The translations under genes and the position numbers were made by a program. Of a DNA stretch of 64,000 bases, positions 1 to 11,489 are shown in pieces. Origin of the DNA: Anodontia alba. Taxonomy: Eukaryota > Mollusca > Bivalvia > Lucinida > Lucinidae. The notes under the pieces are model-generated. The model worked only from the letters and a program-made list of their open reading frames with translations, ran no database searches and was not told the origin of the DNA. The stretch lies in assembly GCA_964016985.1 (NCBI GenBank), contig OZ024837.1, positions 41,760,018 to 41,824,017 of the forward strand, given 5' to 3'. How positions within the stretch are numbered: position 1 is the first letter of the stretch; the number at the start of each line of letters is the position of its first letter.

Positions 1-407
1 TTATCAATACAAGAACACCTTAACATGAGTTTAAATACAAGTTGTGATAATTTTTCTAACCATAAGCAAATCTTGCTCACACCTGACAGGTCAGTTGGGA
101 CACAACGAAACAGGGTGCTAGGTTCTAAGTGTGTATGGACAATCCATGAAAGCAATATACAAGGGTACACAAAACTAGAAATAGAATGAAGATGGTTAAT
201 ATCCCTGTCCTAGACATGACACTACCTAGGGCAGACAACCCTACTAATATTTTAATACCATACACTGCTAATATCATGAGAAGTTTTAATATTATCACAA
301 TATCTATAGAAGACTGCTGCTTATCTCCACACACGCAACACTGTGTTGTGAAAAGAAAATTATAAGAAGACCTTCCAGAGGTGGTTGCAAAGAGTCAGTT
401 AAGGTAG
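1..407. other. Single-copy-looking AT-rich stretch, no gene seen
   Basis: I see no recognisable gene, hairpin element or tandem repeat here. The short minus-strand frame at 125-334 is hydrophobic but has no motif and no supporting context. Confidence 0.4.
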
Positions 408-417
408 TATTGAAGGT

Positions 418-566
418 TTGTGTTTGTGTTGAGGTTTTACGGCCCAGTCAACCCAATGGGGTCATGTCGAGCGCGGTCAGTTTACCTAACCACATGTTTA
501 CTGGGCAGGCTTAGTCCTCTAAGCGGTTAACCAGTATTGTGCACATTCTTTCGCCAGAAACTGGAC
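418..566 (-). mobile_element. tRNA-derived SINE, truncated copy lacking the tRNA head
   Basis: This is the 3' half of the SINE seen complete at 13573-13878. It reads in reverse from the tail (GTTTTACGGCCCAGTCAACC) to the CTTTCGCCAGAAACTG block, then stops. A 10-bp direct repeat, TATTGAAGGT, flanks it at 408-417 and 567-576. That marks a target-site duplication, so the missing head reflects 5' truncation at insertion rather than later deletion. Confidence 0.85.
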
Positions 567-576
567 TATTGAAGGT

Positions 577-949
577 AGGTGTCAGTTAAGTAGTTAACAA
601 AAGGCTGACAGTATGGCACGATCAGGAATATCCAAAATTGGACGATGTAATTCAGCCACTTATTTAGCCTCCCATATAATCAGAATTCTCTTCATTGTTT
701 GTAACACATCGTCTTGGTATGATTAAGTAATCTGGAAAGTTTCATGGATATATTCTGTATAGTTCAGGAGTTATGGCCTGGACACAATGTTTTAGCACAA
801 ATGCACACACCAACAGGGGTAAAGAGACACAATTCAAAAACAGCATTAGCAAGAATTGTCTTTAGTGTTTGTGACACATTGTCTCAATTTGATTTAGCCA
901 CCTGTTTCATGAATACATTCCATATGTTTTAGCTGTTATGAACCAGACA
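577..949. other. No gene recognised
   Basis: Plain AT-rich sequence. The phrase around 640-735 (ATTCTCTTCATTGTTTGTAA) is loosely repeated around 850-925, which hints at a decayed internal repeat of the pearl-like element that ends at 1043. Confidence 0.3.
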
Positions 950-1043
950 AGAATGCATGGACAGACAGATGGACTGACCAGCACTCTGGGGTAAAACTTG
1001 ATGCCCTTCCACCATTCTTTGAATGGCAGGGGCACATAAAAAT
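950..1043 (+). mobile_element. 3' terminus of a pearl-like (P) non-autonomous element
   Basis: A purine-rich GACAGACAGATGGACTGACC stretch is followed by a small hairpin (CCACCATTC / GAATGGCAGG) and then ATAAAAAT. The same order (GACGGACGG-like stretch, hairpin, ATAAAA) closes the elements ending near 12375, 23230, 24555 and 46915. The upstream boundary is unclear. Confidence 0.5.
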
Positions 1044-1199
1044 TAACATCAGTTGGTCCTTTCTGTGAACTTCATTAGCAGGGGTATAAAGTACATCATT
1101 AATTAATTAGAAAATACAGTAAAACATCAATCAATGAGATAGCAGTAGAATTTCTGTTATCTCCCTTGATAGGTAAAGTGCATAGTAGACCAAACACAA

Positions 1200-1510
1200 A
1201 CTACCGTATTCAACCTAATTACTGCACATACCCCTATAAGCGCTGTCAAGCAATTTCAAAGTCTTCAGATTACAGCCAGTGTATTTTCTGTTTTCTTCTT
1301 TATAAAGGCATATGTTGTGGGTACCCATTTAAATTGCATGGACTTGTCAATGCAATTCAAATGGATACCCACAACATATGCTTTTACAAAGAAAATCAGA
1401 TAAAAATCGCCTAAACATCATCAAATAAGTATTTTGCTGATCTTTTTTAAAGTGTACCCTTAGTAGATATATGCATATTTTACCACAAGTTTTCCCAGTA
1501 ATTTTGAAAA
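1200..1510. mobile_element. Family E foldback MITE, decayed
   Basis: The left end resembles CCGTATTCAACCTAATTAC. The central palindrome at about 1304-1392 pairs CATATGTTGTGGGTACCC with its complement around a short loop. The right terminal repeat is lost; GAGGGCC of the next element begins at about 1513. Confidence 0.65.
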
Positions 1511-2840
1511 AAGAGGGCCATGATGGCCCTAAATCGCTCACCTGTGTCCCAATGCTTTAGGTTCAGGATGGTTGTATTAATTTAATTTAAATCAGGCAAG
1601 TGGTTTGTAAGATTATCAAAGTTTTCTATACAGATCATATTTTTGTACAAATATATAGAGAAAACAAGTGCTGTCCACAGTGGAGGTGGTGGGTGGGGGG
1701 CATGTTGTGTAACTGAAAGAATTTAGTAAAGGGTCTCTTGAGGAACATTTGAGACAGGTTGGATCACTGGTTTACTTTTTGACTGTTTTCTCTTAAAATT
1801 TAAAAAAAAAATTGCCTATTACTATCAATCCACTGGTTAAGGAGGAGAAGTCGTTTGAAGGTTTTTCTATTTTTAGCTCTGGCAGCCATCTTGTTCATCC
1901 GTGCAGAACGGTTTGAGCAATGTTTGTAGAAGGTCACCCAAGGAACATTCGAATGAAATTATTTCAAAATCCATCTACTGGTTAAGGAGGAGAAGACGTT
2001 TAAAGGTTATTCTATTTTTAGCTCTGGCTGCCATTTTGTTCATCCGAGTGGAACGGTTTAAGCAATTTTGGTAGAGGGTCACCCAAGGAACATTCATGCG
2101 AAATTATTTCAAAATCCATCCATGGGTTAAGGAGGAGAAGTCGTTTAAAGGCTTTTCTATTTTTAGCTCTGGCGGCCAACTTGTTCATCTGAGTAGAACG
2201 GTTTGAGCAATTTTGGTAGAGGGTCACCCAAGAAACATTCATGTGTAATTATTTTAAAATCAGTTCACTGGTTAACGAGAAGTAGTCATTTAAATGTTTT
2301 TTTCTATTTTTAGCTCTGGTGGCCATCTTGTTCATCCGAGGGGAACGGTTTGAGCAATTTTGGTAGAGGGTCAACCAAAAACTTTTCCTGTAAAATTATT
2401 TTGAAATTGGGTCAGTGGCCTTTGAGGAGATGTCGTTTTAAGGTTTTTCTGTTTTTAGCTCTGGCGGCCATTTTGTTCAGTGAAGCAGAACCATTTAGGC
2501 AATTTGGATAGAGGGTACCCCAAGGAACATTCCTGTAAAAATATTTCAAAATCCGTCTGCTGGTTTAGAAGATGTCTTCTAAGTAAACTGTTGACAGACA
2601 AGAAGACGTTTAAAGGTTTTTCTGTTTTTAGCTCTGGTGGCCATCTTGTTCATCCGAGCTGAACGGTTTGAGCAATTTTGGTAGAGGGTCACCCAAGGAA
2701 TATTCTTGTGAAATTATTTTGAAATTGGGCCAATGGTCTTGGAGGAGATGTCGTTTTAAGGTTTTTAGTTTTAGCTCTGGCGGCCATTTTGTTCAGCGGA
2801 GCAGAACCTTTAGGCAACTTTGGTAGAGGGTTTTTGTAAT
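1504..2840 (+). mobile_element. P-type element with about seven 145-bp internal repeats
   Basis: It opens with AGAGGGCCATGATGGCCC, a small hairpin, then TCGCTCACCTG, matching the start of the element at 16018. From about 1841 a unit of roughly 145 bp recurs, with starts near 1841, 1987, 2132, 2277, 2420, 2590 and 2735. Each carries GAGGAGAAG...TTTTTAGCTCTGG...GGTAGAGGGTCACCC. The usual 3' hairpin is not seen, so the copy is 3' truncated. Short open frames inside it are incidental. Confidence 0.75.
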
Positions 2841-2905
2841 AGATCCTCAGTGGAATTTAACAGATATTTAACTTTAAAGTTTTCCACATCAACATGAAAG
2901 ACTGG

Positions 2906-3511
2906 TTAACCTTTATACTGCTGTAGGTGACTATATGCGCCCAGGAGGGGTCTGTCAACTCTAAAGCCTGCTATACTTACTATACACCACATGCAACCAT
3001 TCAGAGCAAGTGTTCTCATACAGGAGTGAACCTACTTTCATACAAACACGCCACTTTTCATTAGATAGTCAGGTGCTGGATTTTACCCACACTAATACAG
3101 ACCGAGAATACCGAATTTGAAGCTGCCATTAATTTCAGCACTCACTTCAACAGATTAATCACGATTTCCTGGAGAAAAAGCCCATAACACCTAAATCATT
3201 TCCAGTGAGGAAGAAGTAGGAATAAAAGTAGAATCTATGTATGTCACTCGTTTCATTCGCAATAGTACACAGTAGGCACTGGTCTCTTGTAACTTTTTTT
3301 TTTTTTTTAAAGTGACTTAAACGGTTCCCGGTTTACACGTGACTGTCATGTGACCATCCTCTTGTCGGTAAACTGGCCGCCTACGATCGGCAAATTATAT
3401 GTGAAAATTCCATGTAAATCGAGGCAAAAATAAGGGAGTAATGACTTCTAAAGTAGGGGTATCCCCTCTTACAGGCCTGTTTCATTTATTTCTCAGCACA
3501 CTAAAGGTTAA
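2906..3511 (+). mobile_element. 0.6-kb TTAA-bounded element, copy 1 of a tandem triplet
   Basis: It is bounded by TTAACCTTTA on the left and TAAAGGTTAA on the right, so TTAA is the likely target duplication. A constant linker of about 88 bp (starting CAGAAAGCCGATG) joins it to the next copy. No coding frame is conserved among the copies. Confidence 0.75.
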
Positions 3512-3599
3512 CAGAAAGCCGATGAAAAATTAGAATTTGACGTTTTGGGGTTGAATTTGACACAAAAAATGCAAAATCACATTTTTTATTTTTTTCTTG

Positions 3600-4206
3600 T
3601 TAACCTTTACACTACTGTAGGTGACTATATGCACCCAGGAGGGGTCTGTCAACTCTAAAGCCTGCCATACTTACTATACACCACATGCAACAATTCAGAG
3701 CAAGTGTTCTCATACAGGAGTGAACCTGCTTTCATACAAACATGCCACTTTTTATTAGATAGTCAGGTGCTGGATTTTACCCATCTTATAAAGACCGAGA
3801 ATACCGAATTTGAAGCTGCCATTAGTTCCAGCACTAACTTCAACAAATTGATCACGATTTCCTGGAGAAAAAGCCCATAATTTCCAGTGAGGAAGAAGTA
3901 GGAATAACAGTAGAAACTATGTATGTCACTGGTTTCATTCACAATAGTATACAGTAGGCGCTGGTCTCTTGTAATTTTTTTTTTTCTAAGTGTCTTAAAT
4001 AGTTCCCAGTTTACACGTGACTGTCACGTGACTTTCTAGTCACATGACCATCCTCTTGCCTGTAGAATGGCCGCCTACGATCGACAAATTATATGTGAAA
4101 ATTCCAGGTAAATCGAGGCAAAAATGAGGGAGTAATGACTTCTCGAGTAGGGGTACCCCCTCTTACAGGCCTGTTTCATTTATTTCTAAGCACACTAAAG
4201 GTTAAC
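3600..4206 (+). mobile_element. 0.6-kb TTAA-bounded element, copy 2
   Basis: Directly repeats copy 1 with about 5-8 percent visible differences, including a short insertion near 4037 repeating the TTTCTAGTCAC segment. The same linker follows it, so element and linker were duplicated together. Confidence 0.75.
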
Positions 4207-4313
4207 AGAAAGCCGATGAAAAATTAGAATCCAAAAAGGTTAGCCGGAATTTGACGTTTCGGGGTTGAATTTGACACAAAAAATGCAAAATCACATTTTT
4301 TATTTTTTTCTTG

Positions 4314-6714
4314 TTAACCTTTACACTGCTGTAGGCGACTATATGCGCCCAGGAGGGGTCTGTCAACCCTAAAGCCTGCCATACTTACTATATACCACAT
4401 GCAACCATTCAGAGCAAGTGTTCTCATACAGGAGTGAACCTACTTTCAAACAAACATGCCACTTTTTATTAGATAGTCGGGTGCTGGATTTTACCCACAC
4501 TAATAACTAGACAAAGTGCCCAGTGGGGCACGTATACGTCCGAAGAGCGCTACCGCCAGTTTTTAACGAGCTCAAAATATGTAGCTTTGACTCTGGAGAT
4601 GGCAGGATGGATGAATTCCATGCTGATAGCTATATCCCCTAAACCTCTCTGTAGGAGGATAATAAAATTCAACAAAAGTTCTTATGGTATAGCTATATAA
4701 ACTTAGATGCAATTTTTTTTTTTACTTTTATATGAAATTTCTAAGTCTGTGACCTTGACCTGAAGGTCATACCCTATATCTACCAACATGTCAAATATAA
4801 ATGAAATTCCTCAAAGGTTCTTGATGGTATAGCTATATAAACTTAAACACAAAAACTTTGACTTTTTTATGAAAATTCTAAGTCTATGACCTTGACCCCA
4901 AGGTCACCCCTGGGGTGGGGATGGTGCTAATAAAAACTTTAGACCTATATCTACCATCATGCCAAATATGAATGAATTCCATCAAAAGGTCTTCAAAATA
5001 TGAACAAAGTATGAACAAATAATGCTTCAAAGGACGGACGGACAGACAAAAAGATTTCTTTCTGATAGCTATATCCGCTCAACCTTTCAGTTAAGGGATA
5101 ATGAAATTTAATAAAAGATCTTGATGATATGGCTATATAAACTTAAACGCAAAAATTTTTACTTTTATATGAAAATTCTAAGTTGGTGACCTTGACCTCG
5201 GTCACACCCGGGGTGGGGATCATGCGGAGTAAGACGCTAGGCCGATATCTACCAACATGTAAAATATAAATGAAATTCCTCAAGGTCTTGATGATACAGC
5301 TATATAAACTTAAACACAAAAAACTTTGACTTTTTTATGAAAATTCTAAGTCTGTGACCTTGACCCCAAGGTCACCCCCAGGGAGGGGATGGTGCTGATA
5401 AAAACCTAAGACCTATATATACCATCATGCCAAATATGAATGAAAACCATCAAAGGGTCTTCAAAATATGAGTTCTTATAACATTTAACGCAAAAACTTT
5501 GACCCTAAGACAAAAATAAAGTATGAACGAATAATACTTCAACGGACTGATGGACAGACAAACAGATTCCTTGCTGATAGCTATATCAGCTCAACCTTTC
5601 AGTTAGGGGATAATGAAATTTAATAAAAGGTCTTGATGATATGGCAATATAAACTTAAACGCAAAACTTTTTACTTTTATATGAAAATTCTAAGTTCGTG
5701 ACCTTGACCTCGGTCACATCCAGGGTGCATGCCGAGTAAGAAGCTAGGCCGACATCTACCAACATGTCAAATATAAATGAAATTCCTCAAGGGTCTTGAT
5801 GATATAGCTATTTAAACTTAAACACAAAAAACTTTAACTTTTTTAATGAAAATTCTAAGTCCGTGACCTTGACCCAAGGTCACGCCCGGGATGGGGATGG
5901 TGCTGATAAAAACTTTAGACCTATATCTACCATCATGCCATATATGAATGAAATCCATCAAAGGGTCTTCAAAATATGAGGTCTTATAAACTTTAACACA
6001 AAAACTTTGACCCTGTGACTTTTTTACGAAAATTCAAAGTCCGTGACCTTGTTCCCAAGGTCACCCCGGGGTGGGGATGGTGCTGATAAAAACTTTAGAC
6101 CTATATCTACCATCATGCCATATATGAACAAAATCCATCAAAGGGTCTTCAAAATATGAGGTCTTATAAACTTTAACGCAAAAACTGTGACCCTGTGACG
6201 GAAAGACGAACGAACGAACGAATGAACGTACGTACGAACGAACGAACGGACGAACGGAAAAGCGAAAACTATATACCCCCACATACTTCGTATGTCGGGG
6301 GTATAAAGACCGAGAATGCAAATTTGAAGCTGCAATTAATTTCAGCACTCACTTCACCAGTGAGGAAGAAGTAGGAAAAACAGTAGAATCTATGTATGTC
6401 ACTAGTTTCATTCGCAATAGTACACAGTAGGCGCTGGTCTCTTGTAACTTTTTTCTTTTTTGTCTCTTGTAACTTTTTTTTTTTTTTTTTTAAAGTGTCT
6501 TAAACGGTTCCTGGTTTACACGTGACTGTCACATGACTTTCTAGTCACGTGACCATCCTCTTGCCGGTAAAATGGCCACCTACGATCGGCAAATTATATT
6601 TGAAAATTCAAGGTAAATTGAATTAGGCAAAAATAAGGGAGTAATGGTTTCTCGAGCAGGGGTACCCCCTCTTACAAGCCTGTTTCATTTATTTCTCAGC
6701 ACTCTAAAGGTTAA
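4314..6714 (+). mobile_element. 0.6-kb TTAA-bounded element, copy 3, interrupted
   Basis: The left part (4314-4505) and the right part (6305-6714) match copies 1 and 2. The 1.8 kb between them is a foreign element. The copy ends in TAAAGGTTAA at 6714. Confidence 0.75.
4506..6304 (+). mobile_element. P-type element inserted into copy 3, with internal repeats
   Basis: It starts AACTAGACAAAGTGCCC AGTGGGGCAC (5' hairpin). Internally it repeats units of about 500 bp carrying CTGATAGCTATATC and GTGACCTTGACC blocks. It then has a run of ACGAACGA/GACGGAC, and ends with the hairpin CCCCCACATACTTCG TATGTCGGGGGTATAAA. The overlapping minus-strand frames near 6061-6348 read only this low-complexity tail. 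Confidence 0.8.
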
Positions 6715-6851
6715 CATTAATACTTTTATAGAACAGAAAATGTTTCATTTTGATATTTTGGAAGCTTTGTTGGCATGTGATTATGTTTAAATTAGATATC
6801 TGAAGGAAAACAAAGCTATAAATGTCCTCAGATTTCTTTTCATAATCTCTC

Positions 6852-6879
6852 TTGTGTGTGTGTGTGTGTGTGTGTGTGT
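6852..6879. repeat. (TG)n microsatellite
   Basis: Fourteen uninterrupted TG dinucleotides. Confidence 0.95.
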
Positions 6880-7047
6880 TACCTGCCCAGTTTGTTCAGT
6901 TTGTAGAGCACCTGCCTTATAAATTAGAGAGAGATTATAAATAATGAATTTATTGTTTTTCATTAAATAACAATAAAAGGCCCCTTGATAAATTGCCTCC
7001 CTTCACAATACTATCTTTTCTTTCCTTACATTCATAAAGTTAGGAAT

Positions 7048-7323
7048 TTAACCTTTACCATTCTCAGCACAAATTCAGCAGACAACAAACTGATATTTTT
7101 TTTTCTTATTTTTTCCAGAAAATAGGTTTTGACATTTCATGCAAATTGTCTCCTAAAGAGACAATTTGCAGGAGGTCTTTTAATTATTTAATAAAAAACA
7201 AATAGCAAAATTGTCCTAAAGAGACAATTTGCATGAAGTGTCAAAGCTAATTTCTGGAAAAAGTAAGAAGAGTATTTCAGAATGACGTTTGCTGAAAAAT
7301 TTACCCAGATTACAATGTGTTAA
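7048..7323 (+). mobile_element. Family B TTAA MITE with a doubled core
   Basis: It has TTAACCTTTACCATTCTC on the left and a decayed GTGTTAA end on the right, with AGCAGACAAC subterminal repeats. The central GACATTTCATGCAAATTGTC arm occurs with an extra AT-rich spacer, so the palindrome is interrupted (7146-7236). Confidence 0.75.
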
Positions 7324-7439
7324 ATCCAGGTTGTTAATCCCCACAATCTTTGGTACATTTGTAGCAGTTAATTTTAGAAAAACATGCCTAATGTAGTATG
7401 TAGGAATATTTACATCTAAGCCACTCTTAAATCAGTCTA

Positions 7440-7630
7440 CTTAGCATGCTCTGTGAAATTTCAGCAGACAACATTTTGAAATATTTTTCTTCTTTTTTCC
7501 TAGAAAACAGGCTTTGACATTTCATGCAAAATGTGCCTTAGGAGGCAAAGTGCATGAAATGCAAAAGCCTGTTTTCTGGGAAAATTAAAAACAAAATCAT
7601 CCATTAGTTGTCTGCAAATGGTAAAGGTTA
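7440..7630 (-). mobile_element. Family B MITE
   Basis: Reads in reverse: CAGCAGACAAC, a TTCCTAGAAAACAGGC arm, GACATTTCATGC palindrome, TTGTCTGC, then GGTAAAGGTTA at the right end. Confidence 0.75.
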
Positions 7631-7660
7631 CAGATCAATAGAACCTCATCACTATGCAGA

Positions 7661-7867
7661 TTAACCCTTGTCATGCTGAATAAATTAAGATGCTCCTCCC
7701 ACTTCTAATTGTCAGCCATCAGATTGCTTGATCCAGACTGTTGATATAAATTCACTAAATTCACACATTAAATGGCAAACAGTGCAGATCCAGATCAGAA
7801 GCCAACTGATCTGGATCTACAGTTTGCTAAAGCAAGGTATTTCTGGGTTCAGCAGTACTATGGTTAA
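7661..7867 (+). mobile_element. Family A TTAA MITE
   Basis: TTAACCCTTGTCATGCTGAA at the left and a decayed ...ATGGTTAA at the right. The centre is a palindrome of GCAAACAGTGCAGATCC and CAGTTGGCTTC arms. Confidence 0.85.
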
Positions 7868-7910
7868 TGCATGAAGGGTAAATTAATTACTGATCAATGC
7901 TGGGCAAAGA

Positions 7911-8117
7911 TTAACACTTACAGTGCTACGGGCAAAATCAGCAGACTGATGATATTTTTTTTTCACTTTTCCTAGAAAACAGGATCTGACACTTCATGCA
8001 AATTGTCTCCTAATGAGACAATTTGCATGAAGAGTCAAATCTTATTTTCTAGGAAAAATAAGAAAAATATTTCAAAATGAGCGTGCTGAAATTTTTACCC
8101 AGCATGCAATGTGTTAA
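7911..8117 (+). mobile_element. Family B MITE
   Basis: TTAACACTTACAG at the left and GCAATGTGTTAA at the right, with the GACACTTCATGCAAATTGTC palindrome in the centre. Confidence 0.75.
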
Positions 8118-8423
8118 TTAACAATGCTAACGAGATAAATTCCATTCTAGGAAAACAAACATTTTTTATAGTGTCCTAGCTCCAGAGGAAATGATGTGGA
8201 TATAACTGAGGTGAACATTTCAGATGATCTTTGTTAATTTTGCACCGAAGTATCTACTGAAATTACCTTGGCCAGGTGATTCCAATACAGTCCATAAGAT
8301 TATTTTGGTGCGAAAATAAAATTTGTCTTTTGAATACACCCTTTTATTTTCTCAATTAATACCTAAGACATTAGCTAAGTATGTACCCATGGAATAAAAT
8401 ACTAATCCTGCTTTATTTCACTG

Positions 8424-8722
8424 TTTGGTTAGTTTGGAGATTAACAGACCAGTCAACACTACTAAGGTAACGTCAAGCCGGTCAGTTGACCTAATCACAC
8501 TTTCCTGAGCAGGCTTAGTCTTCTATGCATTTAACTAGTATTTGTGCACAGTCTTTCACCAGAAACTGACAAGTGCTCTTCTTGAACCAGCAGAAGGGAA
8601 AGAATGACAATATTTCATGATCAAACTCCAAAAAGAATGTTGCCAGACCCAGTGGGGATCAAATCCATGACCACCTGATCACTTGTGGGATGCGCATCTG
8701 ACTGAGCCACCAAAGATGGCAT
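8424..8722 (-). mobile_element. tRNA-derived SINE, old divergent full-length copy
   Basis: It carries the same block order as 13573-13878 in reverse: tail ACAGACCAGTCAACAC, GCAGGCTTAGTC, CTTTCACCAGAAACTGACA, then a tRNA-like head with a B-box relative (GGGGATCAAATCC) and an A-box relative (CTGACTGAGCCAC in plus orientation). No target duplication is visible. Confidence 0.75.
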
Positions 8723-8729
8723 AGCCAAG

Positions 8730-9250
8730 ATATACCCATGAAATAAAGTAAAATCATGCTTTGTTAGCTTAGCATCCAAATACAGTCATGTGAATTTTTG
8801 AATACAGAAAGCCGTTTCCCAAATTACTTCTAACTCCCATGATAGTTTAAAATGTTCATAAATTAAGATAAATCTTATTTTGATGCACATTTTAATAACC
8901 TTTTCCCTGTAAATCAGGCATATCCTGGCTACATCAATAGAAGGATTGTTTTGTTTGTTTTTTTGTCAGGCACCAGCATTCAATTTGACAGAGAACTGCA
9001 GTTGCAGTAATCAATAAATAATTTCAGAGTTACTAGCCAATAATTATAATTGTTTTTATTCAAGTGGAAGAATAAATTTCCTGCTGTGAAAATGCAAACT
9101 GCATGTGCAGAAACCATATTCTTAATTATTTTACATTTATTAAGTTGAACTCCAACATCAGATTTACATTAAATATTACAGCATGGTTAAATTCACTTTA
9201 GCTGCCTATCTGTGTTAGAAGGGCTGTATTAAGGACTATTTTCAGATGAA
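8730..9250. other. No gene recognised
   Basis: AT-rich sequence with no hairpin or tandem structure that I can follow. Confidence 0.35.
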
Positions 9251-9252
9251 AT

Positions 9253-9466
9253 TTAACCCTTGTCCTGCCGAACCCAGATATACCCTGCCTTTGCAAAAAG
9301 TGTAGATCCAGATCAGTTGGCTTCTGAAGAAGCCAACTGATCTGGATCTGCACTGTTTGACATTAAGTATGTGAATTTATAGCAACAATCAGGATCAATT
9401 AACCTGACTGGCTGTAAAGTGGAAGTGGGCATGGCATCTTAATTTATTCAGCAGGACAAGGGTTAA
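9253..9466 (-). mobile_element. Family A TTAA MITE
   Basis: Bounded by TTAACCCTTGTCCTGC and CAGCAGGACAAGGGTTAA. The central GATCCAGATCAGTTGGCTTC palindrome has a two-to-four base loop. Confidence 0.9.
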
Positions 9467-10150
9467 TTTATGTTTTGTTTGGTTTTATTTGGGCTTTACT
9501 TAACTTTCAACATGTTTCAGTTATATCATGATGGTTGGTAATGGGCCCATTTTTTTTTTTTTTTTTTTTTTTGCAGTCAACACTGTTAACATATTGTCAT
9601 GATAGTGTCAAGATGTGACAGGGAGCTCAATGATCACTTTAGAGTGCTGCCTCTGAGATATCATGGCCCAGACACATGATATTTGGGGTATAATGATACA
9701 TCGAAGTATAGATGCATCATGATAGAGACTGCCATGATAGTGCTATTGTGACAGTGTTTTCAACTGTCAATAACTATCCCCAATAGTCTCTTTAACTATC
9801 GATAGTTTTAATACTTTTTGTCCCTGTAGATCTCCTTCTGTAATACCATTCTGAAGCTTTTTTTTTTCTGAATTTTAACCAAGTATGATAACAAAAAAGG
9901 ACTTCTGTTCTGCAAAATTGTTAAAATGAAGCAAAGCTGATATTTGAGGGGGCAGTAATGTTAGGTATCTTTGCAAGTAGTCCAGTTTTATAAAATCAAC
10001 GAGATTCATTAAAATACTGTGTGATTTAGAGATGATGATAGTATCATGATGCATCATGATATTAGACCCTTGATAGGGATAGTATCATGAAAGGAATAGT
10101 TTTGATAGTGATAGTATCATGATAGTTATAATTTGGCATGACAGTCAGTC
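9467..10150. other. Region rich in ATGATAG / TCATGATA motifs, next to the minisatellite
   Basis: Irregular repeats of CATGATA and GATAGT run from about 9590 to 10150 and look like the source of the pure array that follows. A poly-T run lies at about 9550-9572. Bases 9941-10019 recur at 12093-12171. Confidence 0.5.
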
Positions 10151-10152
10151 CT

Positions 10153-10494
10153 ACATGATATGATAGTCCACCCCTACATGATATGATAGTCCACCCCTAC
10201 ATGATATGATAGTCCACCCCTACATGATATGATAGTCCACCCCTACATGATATGATAGTCCACCCCTACATGATATGATAGTCCACCCCTACATGATATG
10301 ATAGTCCACCCCTACATGATATGATAGTCCACCCCTACATGATATGATAGTCCACCCCTACATGATATGATAGTCCACCCCTACATGATATGATAGTCCA
10401 CCCCTACATGATATGATAGTCCACCCCTACATGATATGATAGTCCACCCCTACATGATATGATAGTCCACCCCTACATGATATGATAGTCCACC
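10153..10494. repeat. Near-perfect 23-bp minisatellite, about 15 copies
   Basis: The unit is ATGATATGATAGTCCACCCC followed by TAC, repeated without visible substitutions. The last unit ends GTCCACC before GAGTCACATC. Confidence 0.95.
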
Positions 10495-10503
10495 GAGTCA
10501 CAT

Positions 10504-10783
10504 CATCATGAAAACACGCCTATATAATTTTGACCCCTATAAACCCCACTTTTATATAGTAAAACTTGGGTTTACAGGGGTATACATTATTTTTCATATT
10601 TTTGCTCAAAAAAATAGATTGTGGGTACTCGTTAGAACCGCCTAGCCAAGGCGGTTCTAACGAGTACCCACAATCTATGTTTTAAGCAGAAATGAGAAAA
10701 ATATCAGAGATTTTTATCTGAAAATTTTTAGTTTTTGGGGATGCAATTTTCTATATATTTGAATAGGCGTGTTTCCTTAATGT
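10504..10783. mobile_element. Family G foldback MITE
   Basis: The ends are CATGAAAACACGCCTATATA and GAATAGGCGTGTTTCCTTAATG, with AACCCCACTTTTATATAG subterminal repeats. A long central hairpin pairs GGGTACTCGTTAGAACCGCC with its complement. Confidence 0.85.
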
Positions 10784-11147
10784 TATACTGACACTGGGCT
10801 GACCAGTTCTGATTCTTAGATCTACTTTCTTAATGCTGAGCACCAAGCACAGGAGCAGCTAGTATCATTTTTTAAGTCTTTGGTATGACACGGCTGGGGA
10901 TTGGACATGCCACCTCCAAGTCATACAGTTACTATGCTGGTCTGAGGCTGAATGATAGAGTAGAAAAAATGTAAGATTACAAGCCTAAAATATACCATGT
11001 ACTTTATGAAGTGGAGAAAAAAAAACAATAAAACGCAATAAACAGATTGATAAATTAATAAAATTGGACTGCTAAAGCTCACTGTTCTTCATTTTCTAAG
11101 GCTCAAAGAAATGCATGCCATTTTTTGGCTTATAACCTAGTATTCCT

Positions 11148-11400
11148 TATCTCGAGGGTTGAGCGCAAGACTATGGTAACTCAAACATATTTTTGAAACC
11201 CTTGTTTAGGGGCAACTTGGACCCCTTTGTAAACAATGCAAATTTAGGTGCCATTGCTCATACGAGCAATGGCACCTAAATTTTCATTGTTTACAGAAAG
11301 AAATGTTGTAATCTATATAATGCCTTCATGGTGAGATTAGGTTTGGGGAAAAACAACCATCTGACTTACGCCAGTCTTGCGCTCAACCCTCGATCTGTGT
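11148..11400. mobile_element. Foldback MITE with CTCGAGGGTTGAGCGCAAG ends
   Basis: Terminal inverted repeats lie at about 11152-11174 and 11376-11397 (CTTGCGCTCAACCCTCGA). An inner hairpin of AAATTTAGGTGCCATTGCTC arms sits at about 11240-11282. This is the only copy in the window. Confidence 0.75.
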
Positions 11401-11489
11401 CTTTGGCTTTTTTGCAAGCTGTATCCACTATGTCTACCAAGGTTCTTCTGTATTCAAAATTACTGCGAAACACTTATATAAATGTGAAA

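Noticed and set aside
2906..4206. Long terminal repeats of an LTR retrotransposon (direct repeats of 0.6 kb)
   Set aside because: The copies have inverted TTAACCTTTA ends, no TG...CA ends, no primer-binding site and no gag or pol between them.
6061..6348. Two overlapping minus-strand frames rich in RSFVRSFVR
   Set aside because: They read the ACGAACGAACG tract at the end of a repetitive element.
10153..10494. CRISPR-like regular array
   Set aside because: The 23-bp units are contiguous with no spacers, in an animal genome; it is a minisatellite.
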